A program made the position numbers and the translations under genes. A stretch of DNA of 64,000 bases from NCBI GenBank assembly GCA_034231615.1, contig CM067317.1, forward strand, positions 13,867,316 through 13,931,315, given 5' to 3'. The notes below the pieces were generated by a model. The model saw nothing but the letters and a program-made list of their open reading frames with translations, did not search any database and was not told the origin of the DNA. Position 1 is the first letter of the stretch, and every line of letters starts with the position of its first letter. The stretch is from Meghimatium bilineatum (taxonomy: Eukaryota; Mollusca; Gastropoda; Stylommatophora; Philomycidae). Shown in pieces: positions 12,201 to 27,200 of the stretch.

Positions 12201-15200
12201 ATTTGTGGTAGTCACAATAGGCAGCATTAAAAAAATATTACATTTGTCTCAAATTTTATAACTTTACTATGTCATTAATAAATGTTTGTATTCATAAATT
12301 CATTGATTGTTTTTACTTTTTTCATCTTGGGCATACAGGCCGTAAAAAAGGTGACTTGAATGAATTTATATATTATGTCTCTTCATTGTTTAGTGTTACA
12401 TCTTTCTTGTTCTGTTTCACTTCACTGTGTTATATAGGTCTTGTCACATTTCTCACAAAGATATAAGGGCTGTTCACTAAAGTCCAGGACAGATTTGTTT
12501 CAGAGAAACTAATACATTGTATGGTTGTATTAATTTAGAACATGAGAGCTGCATGCCAATGTATGTACCAAACTGAAAGTTCATGACTTCGTGAATGCTT
12601 TATGTTGAATCATATAAATGTAGTAACATATATGAACTAGCAGTATTTGTTGCATTTCAAAAATGAAGTTAATATTCAACATGTGTACATTGATTTCTGC
12701 TTTTTTTTTTATTAGAAAAATATGTATCTAATTCCTATCTAATTCTAACTAAAACATTTAAGTTGTATTTTCATTTTGCCCATGTATTGCCAGCTCCAAA
12801 AGGGAGCAAAGAATAGCAACACTGTTTACTTTCTATGCATGCCATAAGAGGCAGCTACAAAAGTTATGGATTGGTGTTGACTGTCCCATCCCATATATGG
12901 TCAAAGTGACCCAGAAGCCATGCCAAAGTGAGATGTGTCAGACCAAAAAGTATATATATATATATTGCATTTCATTCTCCATACTACATCCTGATAATTA
13001 TTAGCAGGAGTTTAAGAATTAATGCAGAAGAAGAAGAAGTATCTCCTGTTTAAAACATGGAAGCAAATCCCATCAAGACAGACTTCCCACCCGTATGAGA
13101 TCATATGCTCTGACAGATGTCTTAAATATCAGAGAGTTTGCTGAGGATATTGAAATATGAGTTGGTTTGTGCTATAAAATTGTGGCTGAAGATTTGCAGG
13201 TGCCCCACTTCCTGACTGAGAACCAGAAGGATGATTGGTTGTCAGTGTGCACTGACCTTTGTGAACAAACAAAAAAGAATGCAAATTTTGTGATGAAAGA
13301 TTTTCACTGGAAATAAAGTTTCATGTACAGCATGACCTGGAAAAAAGAGCAAATATCATTCCATTGACATACATGATCTCCTTAACAGAAGAAGAAGACA
13401 TGAAAATCAATCCTAGTATCAGGAACATGTTGATTGCATTCTTCAACATGTATGGGCTGGTTCATCATGAGTACATCCCCAAAGAACAGTATCAGGAGAA
13501 AAGTGATAGCTCGCAACTCTGGGGATAGGTAAAAGTAAGTAACAAAAAAGTGTCAATACAAAACAATCTTGCAATATGATGCTGTGCACAGACATTGAGA
13601 AGTGAAATATCTCAACTCTGGGGATCAAATAAGTGAGTAACAAAATGTCAATACAAAACTCTACTAAACAATCCTGCAGTATGATTCTGTGCACAGACAT
13701 TGAGAAGTGGCACACAGGTAATTGAATTGTGTATAATGTAAAAGGTTGAAGAGTTGACAAGGCATAGAGAATTCACTTCTTTGTATACTGGTTTTCTCAT
13801 ATTTGCTCTGTCTCTCTCATCGAAGAGCCATGGGGCCTGCAGAGAGTAACACTTATAGCATATAATACCTTAGCTTCACGTGAAAATTCCCTTTGTAAAA
13901 CAAGACATAAAAAAAGACTAGAATACAAAAGTACATCACGAATGTATAAATTAATGAAAGTACGAATCACAAAAGAATAGAAATGCGGAAGTACGAAATC
14001 ACAAGTGAAAAATCATGAAAAGGAAATCGCAAAAAAAAATCACATCATATAAAAACTAACCAAAACAACATTTTTAATGAAACACAACATTCCATTGCTC
14101 CTGCAGCCTTCAAACCAAACCGATTTTGCTCACTGTGACTTTATTATTCCTGCAACTAAGAAAACAATAAAAAGAACACCAATGAAGATATACACACCAA
14201 CTTGATGAGACAAATGAGAACTATTCCTAAAAGTGCCTACTAGGAATGTTTAATTTAGTGGTCTGTGTTCTGTAATAAGTGAATACAATCACATGGAAAT
14301 TACTTTGAGGGAGATAGATTCAACTAGTCTAGGTTTTCTCCCCCCCCCCCCCCCCCCCCCAAAAAAAATATAACATTTACAAAAAATGAAATCTGTAACA
14401 TGACTTAGTGAACAGCACTCATATTTAGGTAGATTGTATCATTTTTTTTATACCAGTCACATCTTGAAATACTGTTATGCCTTTATTCTTGTTTGTGTTT
14501 GATAGCCTTTTACAGAGCAAATGTATTATATCTATTTATGTCTTTTAAAAAATTAAGAATGCCCAAAAGTTATACAAAATAAAAATCTGTCTTTTGCAGC
14601 TATACTTGATGCTATAGCAAATTTCACTAGCTTTGCCCTCAAACAAATGTAATTATCTGATTAAACATCTAATGTATTAATCCCAATTATTGTATTTGGC
14701 TAGACCCAATAAATATATACTTTATATTTGTGTATCATGTGCAGTGTTTATATGCAAAACAAATCCTTTGATCCTTGCGTACTAATTATTGTGTATTGAG
14801 AAAAGAAATTTTACTACTTCAGACAAATACCGTAAATGATGGAATAGTTTCATTGCAGAAATACTCTCTCTTGTGCTTGTTTCTTAGTACTGAGTGTGTG
14901 AATGCGTCATGCTCTATTTTATTTTGGCTTGGAACCCTACAAATACACACACACATTCACATAGTGAGGCTTTCCTCTTGTAAAAACCCCACAGCAATTA
15001 ATCTATTCAATCACATTTTAACCCAATCTGAGTAAGAAGCTTCTTAATGCATTGAACACTGCTGAGAGTAGGAGTCTATTGGGTACAAAATAAAGCTCTG
15101 AAGAAACACTCCATTTTGTATGAGGATGTTGGAAATCCATCCAACGACTCTCTGAGACTTCATTTACTAGGACGTTCATCTTTATGCATCAAAAAGTTTA

Positions 15201-18200
15201 AAACAGCCAGTGTTGTTATGAGTGGATAACATCTATAGCTGCTTCCAATCTCAAAGACCTCACATGGATCTGCTGCTGGAGACATGCTGGTATTCCTAGT
15301 AAAGAGATAACAGAAAAAATTGCATAAAAGGCACCTATACTACTATAGTCAATGAGTTGACAATGGATAATGGAGATATTTTGAAGAATGACTATTAAAT
15401 GTGCACACTGCTGTTGATCACAAATCTATTCAGCACTTGAGGGAATTTGGTATTACGCATGGCACAAGTAAGATTGGGGGCTAGTGCAGTAGAGCAAGGA
15501 GTCTTTTTAACCAATAAAACACAGGAGCTGTAAACATGTATACCCTTTGACCTAGACACTACACTAGGGAGAGATAGAGTAGCTATGGGTGTGCCCAGAG
15601 TGTAATGATGTCAATTCATAACCAATCCCTATTGCGCAACAAAAATTCAAAAGCTCTGTTACTCGTAATTCGTGGTGATGGAAATGAACAAAACAAAACA
15701 CATTTTTCATTGATAAGCTTGTAACAAATTCTTTTTTAATTTCATGATTTAAAATAATGATACACACTACAAATCTCCAACAACTAATAATGATACACAG
15801 TACAAATCTCCAACTAATAATGATACACACTACAAATCTCCAACAACTAATAATGATACACACTACAAATCTCCAACAACTAATAATTAATAACATATTA
15901 TATGCTGACACTTGTACAAGCCTTGTTCAAATGAAACATGTCCGTGCTGCGTCACTTATGGCGGTATCTGAGAAAAGTGAAGTGTCATCACTGATGTAAT
16001 AAGTACACATCGATGAACAAATGATCATGTGATCATTCTCTTCGTATGCATAGTGTCCAGTGCAGGCAGGCAACAACATGACCAGTGTGATATGAATTCA
16101 TCCAAATTTGACCAATGAACAGTGATTCAGTTTCTTACAGCTGAAGGATGTCGAACGACCAACATTTATCAAAGAATGCTGGTGATAATGGGAGAAAATG
16201 TATTTTGAAGACAACAGTGTAAGATTGGGAAAGAATATTTCGAGGTATTGCGACAGGTAACAAATTATCTTTCACATCCAGGTCATAGATGTGTTGTTGT
16301 GGCAGAAAAAGCCATCACCAAGATGAATGCAGCAATTCGTGTTCACCGGAGTTTACGTTCTATTGCTGCTAATTGAATTATGTTCCATTGCTAAAGAATT
16401 ACCTGTGTCATTTCTTTAAAAAAAATACTTTCATTATTGCATGTTTTCCTGTGAAGAAGTGCAGGGAGGCTTTCTGTGGGCTGTGGAAATAAAGGCCGTT
16501 TTACCATAGCAGATGCTGTGACATGTACAGGAAGGATTTTATGTCATTAGGAACAGTTCAAAATTGTTCAGAAAAACTGAAGTATCAGAAGATGTGTTCT
16601 CAGTGGGTCCACAGTTATTGACTGAACATTATACGGAAGAATGAATGGGGTAGTTTGATCCATTTGTAACATTGCCATGTGGATGTTGATGCATTTCTGT
16701 TGCTAATAGTGGCAAGTGACAAATTGTGGTGTGGCCACCTTGAGCCATGCAGCAAAGCAGCCAGCATGTAGTAAAAATAACTTCAATCACCAAAGAGTAA
16801 CAAATTCAAATAATACATTTCTGCAGGAAAGGTTATGCTTACTTTGACTAAGAAGGACTCTTGTTGGTGAACTTAAGGGAACAGCGAAACTTGAGTGAAC
16901 ATAAATGCTAACAGCTACAAGAACACACTAGACAAGCTACATACAGCCATCGAGAAAAATCAACCCAGCATGCTGTTGCGCTATGTTATTATGTTGCATG
17001 ATACTGCTCACCTGCATGTTGCAAAAGTTGGGACTCCTGTCACAGAAAAAAGTGCCTGATCTGGCAGAAGATCGTTTGTTACCTTCTTGAAATGTTCTTG
17101 CCCAATCTTTCACTGTTGTCTTTAAAACACATTTTCTACCATACACCACCTGATTCTTTGATGAATGTTAGTTGGCTGATATCCATCGGTTTTAAGAAAC
17201 TAAATCACTGCTAGTTGGTCAAATTTGGATGAATTCATTATCACACCAGCCACGTTGTCAACTGCCTGCACAAGACACTAAGCATAGGAAGAGAATGACC
17301 ACTTGACCATTTGTACTTACTACATCAGTGATGAGGGCTTCACACTCCTCACATAAAGACATAGATGACACAGCACAGATGGATTTCATTTGAACAGGAA
17401 TAGTACATAGAAAAAATATATACAGCAACCCAATAGTAAAAATAGACAGCTTTATTGAAGTATTTCAAGTAGTATGCCTTTAGTTCATGTCATAGAGTTT
17501 AGTTTCTGTTCCCCCTTACTTTTATTGATGTTTACATTGAGTTTAGTTGATATTTGGCTAACAAATGGATCTATGATTATATTTGTTTATATGTAATGCA
17601 TGTCAAAGAAAAGTGTTAGGATATAAGAACTATAGGCCTATTGTAAAAATTAAATGATAAATTGTTTTATTGTCACATAAATAAGTATGATTCATCAGTA
17701 AATTTGTTGTTTCTTTACAAATGTTTTTGTAGAAGTGTGTGTGTGGAGGAAAGGAAGTGATGTGGAGGAACAGAAGTAGGATTTTAGAAAAAAGGAAAGA
17801 AACATTTACAGAGATTTAACATGCTGTATTTTGTTGTTGATTGCAGTCGACCTTAACTACAGTTGATCAAAAATTGTGCAACATTGCTGTCCTTGAAGCC
17901 TCTCTTGTTTACTTCAGTACATGGGGGTCATTGTTACAATGGTTGAAAGTATTTGATTGCCCTTATTTGTTTTGATTCTCAGAAATTGTAGCGTTAGAGC
18001 TCTTCTATTCATTTTGTACAATGGTAAGGTTTTCCCAAAGTTTTATTACATACACAGAAGGTTCATCCTTTCAGGCACATCCAATAATTTTCAAATCCAC
18101 TCAGGAGTGAGACAGGGATGTGTACTATCCCCCCTCTTGTTCATACCATACATAGATCACATCTGCAAAGTAGCAAAGACAATGGAAGAAAACAATCTGA

Positions 18201-21200
18201 AGGATAACTTAAATGAATTGCTATTTGCAGACAACCAAGCACTAGTAGCATCATCAGAAGAAGAACTACAAAGACAAATAGACAGATTACATCGAACATT
18301 CCAAACCTTTAACATGAAGATAAACATAGAAAAGACCGAAATAATGAAGATAGGAAGAACAGAAAGAAACACCAATATATATATATATATATATATATAT
18401 TGGTGTTTCTTTCTGTTCTTCCTATCTTCATTATTATATATATATATATATATATTGGAAACAACAGACTTAAACAAGTGACAGAATTCACATACCTAAG
18501 AAGTAATATAACAACAGACGGCAAGAGCAGCAAAGAAATACGCAATAGATGTAGTAAAGCATACCATGCCCTAGGGCAAATGACACCAATCTTCTGAAAC
18601 AAAAATATAGATTTAAACATCAAAATAATACTATTCAAAACAAATATTATGCCAACGCTGTGCTACCAAAGCCAAACATGGACAAAGACCGCACAAGACA
18701 AACGTAAACTTGTGACAGCTGATATGGCATGATTACGCAGAATCCTAGGAATATCGCTAAGAGACAGAGTGAGAAATAAGGACATTGGACAAAGAAGCGG
18801 CACTGCCCCAATCTTGGAATATATTAAGAGCCAACAAATCAAATGGTTTGCACACATCAGCAGACTACCACCAGACAGCATACAGCAGCAAGCTATTCTA
18901 CACAGATACAGTGAAGGCAGACCTAGAGGCAGAGCACGAAAACTACGGACCACCAAAATAAAAGATGCAACAAATTCCATAATATCCTCAGCACACACGA
19001 AGGCCATCTCCAGAGAACTCTTCTACCTCTGTCACTGATATGCAATAAAGGGTTTAGCGAATAGATAGATAGACAGACGGTTCCAATTCAGTGATTTGCC
19101 AATGATTTGAGAAAAAAAAGCCTCTTTAAGAGGGTAAAAAATAATTGTACAATGCGTGTTCACATGAAACCCATCTCAGTTGGTTTGTTACAAGATAGGA
19201 AAGGTACATCAGAGGTTGTGTAATAATTAAGTAAAGTAATTATTAGTAAAGTAATGCACCTGGAAGCGTCAGAATGTCATCATATGTATTCAACCATGCA
19301 TCCCACTTTGGGTAGATAGTGAATTCCATCCAAGAAAAGAAGGACTTTATCTGCTGATTGAACCAGTTACGACATCTTCATCGCAGTGGAATCATTGTCT
19401 AGTTAGAGCTTTCTTTAAGGATGCACACAAATAAAAGTCACATGGCGGTAGATCAGGACTGAATGTAGAAGAGCTTTCTATCTTTACTGTGCCAACACAT
19501 CATGCACAACTTTGTGACATACGTGAGAATCATCATGCAACAAAATGACACTGAACTACAGTGTGCTGGCTGCTTATTCTTGATGGCTTTATGCAGTTTG
19601 TTTAGTGTGTTCTTGTAGCTGAAAGCATTGATGTTCACAGTAAACTCGCCAATGTCCACCAAGTGTCCTTCTTGGTCAAAAAAAGGTAGTAAGCAAAACT
19701 TTTCCTGCATACATTTTTGATTTAAATTTTCTGCTCTTTGGTGATCCAAGATGTTTCCATTACATGCTGACTGCTGTGCTGCATGGCTCAAAATGATGAC
19801 AAAATGACTTATTGCCTTCCAATATTCACAACAGAAACTAATCACCATCTTCATTGTAATGGCTAAAACTCAACTCTCATCTGCTTTTCTTTATGGTGGT
19901 CAGTCAATAATCGTGTTACCCACTGAGGACACACATCCCAATGCTTCAGGTTCTTCCAAACCATCATTGAAACTCACTATAGACACGGACATCATCAGCT
20001 AGCAAATGTAAATGCCTGCAATGATCAACTCATATTGCTGCATCAATCTTGGCAATGGTTTCTTCTGTCAGAACAACATGTGCCTGATACAGTTGCAGAA
20101 GATCATTTGTTACCTGCCACCCTTCCCAAAAAAGTCTTGTCTAGTCCATCACTGTTGTCTTCTTGTAAGAAACTGAATTACTACTCGGTGGTCCAACTTG
20201 GACAGATTCGTTTCACACCGGCCATGTTGTTGACAACCTACACCAGATACTAAGCATACAAAGAGAATGACCATTTGTACATTGGTGTGTATTTATTACA
20301 TCAGCAATGACATTTTCATGCTCCTCATATGCTGGCATGGGTGATGCAGGACAGCTGGATTTAATTTGAATATGCCTCATATAGATGAAGTGCTGAAAAT
20401 TTGATGTAATAGAGGCATGTAATCTACTTGGGATTTATTGTTGCATGGCAGTTGATCTGATAGGTCATTAATCAGACCTTCTGCTGACAGATTTGTTGTC
20501 TGTAAATTAGAGCTATCTGTGATATATTGTTTGCATGTTAAGATTGTTAGCCCCATGCATAGAATAGGCTTTTTTTATTTATTTTCTACTAGGATATCTT
20601 CCCTCACATATTCTTTAAACTGATGGCACTGATAACCAAACAAATCAAGAACTCTGTAATTCACAGTAATTCCAAAACTCATTAATTCACGTTATCGCAT
20701 AAAGTAAGCCAGCACTAACTTAATGTTAAGATGGTTTGTCAACCACAAAGAAAAAATGAACAATGATACACCCTGCAACTGGTATTTTCATAATAGTAGT
20801 TTTGTATTATAGTCCAAAATAGATATTGTTCGTTGGTTGCTGATCCAGCAATCTATGGGCTCATGCCATCTGACCCAATGCCATTAAAATGGTATTATAT
20901 TGCTGGGAAGTCTGTGGATTTTCAGCTCACCTTGGGCCAGAGCCAGAGAATACCTATCACACCTCCAGGAAGGTAGGTTTCAACCTATGCACTGCTCCGA
21001 GCCACTGTAGCCAAGATAGGGTTCACAGTGCCCATTTCCCAGCACCAATTGACTACTGGTTATGCTGAACTTCTCTATTGTTCCAGGCATGCAACCAAAT
21101 GTTCAAGTCAAAAGGATTGTCATGTCCTGAGTCACTGTGCCTCAATGATGGGCCTCAGCCATAGGAAAAATACAATGCTGTCAGTTTCCTCCTCCCCAGT

Positions 21201-24200
21201 GCTGCAGAGTACATCTCTGACTCCCTCCCAACCACAGAGGGTGCATACATATATAAAAATAACAAAGTATAAAATACACTGCAACAACAAAATAAAAGCA
21301 TGAGAAGTTTAATTGTATAGATGACGTGCCATGAAGCTTCTATAAGAAGATAACCTCAATATAACGGCATGTCATCTACTAAGATTTTCTGTTGCATGGG
21401 TGGTTTGTCTAGTGGGCCATTGGTGAGACCCACAAACGCAACCGCATTCGTCCAAAATAGATATAAAAATGTGTATTTTAATACCAAATATTGTATAAGG
21501 AGTACATAGTTGTCTTGTGACATATTCTTTCCAGAACATAGTCTTCCTTATGAATCTCCTGAAATCCCCACTGTCTCTGGCAAGTTGTCCTGCATCATCT
21601 AGCGACATGCGTATGCATTCTGAATATCTCTTGTACAACAACATCTTGGTCGGTCTCTGCCTCTACTGCCTTCTATTTCCCCCATCCAGCAACGCTCTTT
21701 AGATGCCATCGTGTCAAGGAATACTTTACTGAAGGTAAATAATGATGTTCCTCCTTCGTAAGAAGATAGGCATGGCATTAAAAAAGATCACGTTAGGATT
21801 AATTGCTTGAGTTCTCAGATTGCTGATGAGTTTAATTCAAATTTTGAGAAATTTGTTGCAGTGTGAATAGTGTTCTACTCTGTTCACAATTCTTAATATC
21901 CACACTGCTTTGACCATGCTAGGCTGGATTGTTAAGAGATGTGATTTTTTGGTCTATAAATAAAAAGTATGATCAACAATTTTTAGTTTGGTATACTAGG
22001 GAATTGACTATGACAGGAATTAAACTATGTGCATTTGATATAAAAATGCAGCTTAATTTTCCAATGTGATGTATGAGTCTGTGAAGCTAGAAACATGGAT
22101 AACAATTTTCTACAGAGTACACTAAATAAAACAGAACATGGTTTGTCATAGACTATCTACACAGATGCTAAAATTATAATAGAATATAGGATTAACTTCA
22201 GTATACTTGGGTTTTCCCCATATTTAGGAGTATCTCTGTCCTCAACAGAATGGAAATTTGTATGCCAAGAGTCTTTCTCAAGAGCATGCAACTCTGTATA
22301 TTGAGCGATAATCTCACATTAATAACCACCTTTTTTTGGTTATTAGAAAGAATACAGAAGGTTATAGATATCAATATCCAAGGAAATACAAGCAATTAGA
22401 TCTTGCTTCCTTTGTACAGTGGGGTGATTTCTCTAACAGTCAGGAGTTCCCTTTACAATTTAAAATTTTTATTGTACATACCGAAACAAATAGTGTCACT
22501 ATGAACACTTATGGAGAAATGAATGGGGGTGTGTACGTTGTAATGAAGAATGTTATATATGAATGTTTTCACATTCACTTTCAATTTTCATTTTGTTTTA
22601 TGTTTTGGCTTGTTCCTTGTTATTTTCCTGTTATGTGTTATGGTGCTCGCCAGTGATGCCACAATTGGGGTTTTTTTCACTAAATCTCGGGTCTTTGGTC
22701 ATCATCCAGGGTACTGGTGTATTTTTAGGACCAAATTTGCATTTATCTGGGGTATTTTACACTTGAAAATTACAACATACCGGGTATCTATATTGTGTAA
22801 CCATTATATTTAAATGTAAATGTTTTAGTTCTAAATGTTTTATTCCACTTAAATATTAATTATTGTTTTAAACCACATCAATATGTTTTTATTTTGATTT
22901 ATTTACATTTGCTATTTCTTGTTTTTCTGTTTCTATTTGTACAAGTTAATTTGCTACACTCAGTCTTTATTACACCACATTTTAAATTATTATTCATCAG
23001 ATGAATGTTTGTCAGTTTTCTAATCAAAAACTAATTAATATTAAACCTATAAATTTAAATTGTTTTTTTTAGCAGCATGGGCAACTAGAAAAATAAAAAA
23101 GGAGGTGTTTAAAGAGTCGAATGCGAGAGATGGGGGTTAAATTTATAAAGAAACATTCTTTATTTTGTAGACAGTGACACATTATGAGATGAGTATCTGG
23201 AGAACATAGTTACACTGGGAAGATAGAGAGAAAAATATATAGAAGATGATAGCTTGTGAAAACATTAGATAGTCTGACACCATAACATGATTACAAAAGT
23301 ACTATATATATAGAGTTGTGGAGATCCATGATCACCTAAGCCAGCCAGCCCAGCACAGCAACTAATGATGATGATTTTTATCATCAAGTTTGCAAAACAC
23401 TTCACCAAATAAAAAAGTATTAAGAGGTAAAAGGTGTTCTTTATATCAGTAAACTTTCAGCAAGGAATGACTAAACCATAGTGAACTGATGGATTTTTTT
23501 TTAAAGTCACACAAAGTTACCTAAACAAGATTTTTTAGTAGAAACCCTTGAAATCAGTGTCAGAAAACTAGAGATGGTTCTATTTAATCTACAAGTGGTG
23601 ACTATGGTAAATGGATGCATCATCACAATCAGGCTAATCAAGAAATCAAAGAAAGGTAAACTGATCCCCAAAATTTCTGTGATGGATGGGGCTGAAAGTT
23701 CAGATATCACAGTCTTGCAGTAAACTCTGACAAAATGTAACAAATACAATTTACACGGCAATCAAAGAAGAATATGAAAATATTTGGTTTCAAAATTGTG
23801 TCATCTGCCTTTAATCAGTATAACCTCATCGAGGCCAACTCCTTGAAGTGGAGATCAGGCATAGTCCAGCCAACAGACACTGGAAACAGATTGGACAGGC
23901 CATCCCCTATATTGAGCAGGACCTCAGTCCTTCCCCAGCAAGCACAGGTGTTGAAATCTGAGATACCAGGCTGAGAGACCCACTAGCAACTGTGGTATCA
24001 TGCAGCCCACCTATTTAACATAATGCAAATGAGAAGAAGAAGAAGACTGTTATAGAGGTCAGAAAATCATATATACATTATACTCCCTCCTATCTAGCAC
24101 CACTGATCCAGAGAGTTGTAGGATAACTGAATTTTCCAGATATCTGATCATCACTCTTTAAATTACTAAAGAAACTTTCACACCACATTAAAACATCTCT

Positions 24201-27200
24201 ACAGTATTATGCTGTATGCAATATATGAATTATCACTAGTATTCTGAATATATACATGTTGTATGATATCTATTGTAGATACTGTAGAAACTAGCTTTTA
24301 ATGATATTTAATTAATGGACTCAAATTAATACAAAAACTTAACTCTAATTAACAACACATTTTCTATCTAAAAAAGTATACATTGCTAAATAACATTTTA
24401 ACTGCAGTAAATACATTGTTTTTGGGTGCCTGTTGCTTGAGAGTTCCAGGTATTTTAATATTGGATAAGAGGGAGTTTACTGTATATAGTAATAGTCAAC
24501 ATAATATTAAATATATATTTTCTTAAATAAATGTGTTTTTACGGTGTACTACAGGCGTTCTCAGCCATATGCTTTCGTGCACCATGGTGCTCTCATAATG
24601 CCATGTGGTGCTCATGCAATGCAAGTTAAAAGGTGCTTGAGAGATTATGAATTCTCGTAAAATTTCCTACTCTACTGTACACACCGAAACAACTAGCGTT
24701 ATAGCGTAGATTGTGGGGGAAAGGAAGGAGGATGGGGACTGTACTGTGCAATGATGAAGATTATATTACCAAAAATATTTTTTTTTCCCTATTATATGTT
24801 ATAGTTCTCACACACTCAGTATTAAATGTGGATGGTGTTCGCCGTCTGAAAAGGTTGAGAACCCTTGGTGTAATACATACCAAAATCTGCATATTTGACA
24901 GTTGCTAATCTCTCTTGCATTCATTTTATTTTTTTTGTTACTGCTGTCTAGGAGTTGGTGGTAGGTATTCTGTGAGCTAGAAACTTTACAATTCTATAGT
25001 AGAATATAAAAATGAGCAGTAGCACCAGTTGTCTCAGTGTTTCATGTACTAGTTGATGTAGAAGGTGTTTTCAATGTCACTGTGCACTGAATTTCACAAG
25101 AAATATATGTGCTCATTATGACATCATTGAAAGTTGTGTATTTCCATGGTCTAGTGTACAGAATGACTCAGCAAATCCCTGTAAGCTGTAGAGATAACTT
25201 GTATTTATTTAACTGACCAAGAATGTTGCTAACAACTGAATAAAAAGTATTTGTAGTGGAACATGTGTTATTAAGTGCCTGTGTAAATATAAGGAAGATA
25301 TAAATCCCTGCAGAAGTTTCCAGATGCACAAGTTAAGTTTCAACATCTGTTGTAGAAATAACTTCATTGTACCACAGGCCACTTTACTCAATTAATGATT
25401 GATATGAGCAGTAGTGAGTTATCATAAATTCTATTCCATCAATAACACAGATGCACACTAAATTCATGTGATGCTAGTGTCACCAGCAATATAAATGAGT
25501 GCACAGTGACTTATGGGCACCCTGTATTTATAACATTCTAATTGGTTATATTTGTATGGAATCACAATTGAGTGTGTGTATGTACATCAGCTTGTGGGTA
25601 GATTTATTGTTTGTTGAGTGTAGGTAGTAATATATTCTGTAAACATAAAATTCTCCAGGTTCTTATTTCGATCTCAGAACAACTACATTCACTATGAGGA
25701 TGGGGGTCATGGCAGTTACTGCAGACTCCTTGTGGCTCTCTGGGACCTATTTGCTAAGATGGTTATCTTGTCAGACTTTCATTCTACGTTTTGGAAGATT
25801 CAAAATAGTAGAGCCATTACACAAGGACGACATCTATTACTGCGCCCAAACTCCAAGGTGTTATGTGGATCTACTGTCACAGTCATACTGACCACTATCA
25901 CCGCCAGTCACACACAGATTGAGAGACTGGGGTGAATTCAAAATAAAGCGATGTGTATCATCCTTGGTTGCACAAGGGACACACCCTGTGTGACTATGAG
26001 ATATCTCCTTGATTTTCCGAGCATATCTCACAGAATTTATATGTGGCATGCCTGTTCACACCTCAGAGTGACTTCTAACATAGACCACCCACTACATAGT
26101 GATCTCCCTTATGTGAAGGGAAGCAGGCTCAAGAGAGGTGGGTCTTGCAGAGGATAAGAGGCCCAGAGGACATAACTCCTGGCAAGGAATGGATCCCTAT
26201 TCCTATGGTCTTTCTAGAGGCAGTCAAGACCGTCATTACACTCAATAGAGAGTGCAGGGAACATAGCCATGTGAGCGTTGATGCTAAGGTCAAGGCACTC
26301 ATCTGCGAACATGCCAACGACACAGATGTTGTGATTTACATAGATGAGTTGGTAATCTACCACCAGCAATGCGCATGGGCCTTTACTGCCAGATCACATG
26401 GAAGAACAGTACACGAAGCCAGTGGAACCTTTACTGCAACAAGCAGTCTAACAATTGAAGTATTTACTGTAACGCAGGCACTTATCTGGCTGAAATCGCA
26501 GCCTATACCCATGCGTGCATACTAAATGACTCAATGTATATAATTCAGAAAATCAAAACAGGTGATGTACATAGGGGATGGATGGAGTCATTAGAGAGAG
26601 CTAAAATGCAGGCTTCACTGTGAAAACTCATGCTTATCTTTGTACCAGGACATGCGGGTGTGGCGGGAAATGAACGGGCCGACTATTTATCTAACCTTGC
26701 CAACATAACAAATGGTCAGCCTATGGACCAAGCAGACATACTCATTGCATTTTGTGAGTTGACACAATCAGATGATTTTGAGATAAATGAGCATGAGTCA
26801 ATGTCAAGAATATGGGAATTGGGAGTGAGGTTAGATGTTACCCATAGATAACACCTAACAAAGATTTCAAAAAGAACAATGAACCTATATAGAACCGGAA
26901 CAAACAGCTGTTATACCCTGAGAAATTTACTTAAGCGGAGATTTGAACACCTATGGACATGTCCGATGTGTGAAGAGGATAATCAACACACCTAATACCT
27001 GGTTGGAAAAATGCCATTGCATGCATTAGAAAAGAGAATAGAGCATCAATGAGTAAAGTGACTCAATGGCTACTTTTCATGTGATGATAAATATGGACAT
27101 TGATGAAATTAACCGAAATAGGCACAAGTTTAGAATCAAATTTGGATACATCTTGGATCACATCTTGTGTACATGTTTTTATTTTGATTTGGTCACCATA

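Noticed and set aside
17957..18481. Functional reverse transcriptase gene
   Set aside because: The catalytic FADD is FADN and the frame is broken by the palindrome and TA runs; it is a dead LINE.
18157..18638. IYIYIY-rich ORFs on the minus strand
   Set aside because: Translation of TA microsatellite and the inverted repeat.
22336..22813. Three overlapping ORFs of 67-106 codons
   Set aside because: They overlap in different frames over a MITE-like relic; composition and lack of motifs argue for chance.
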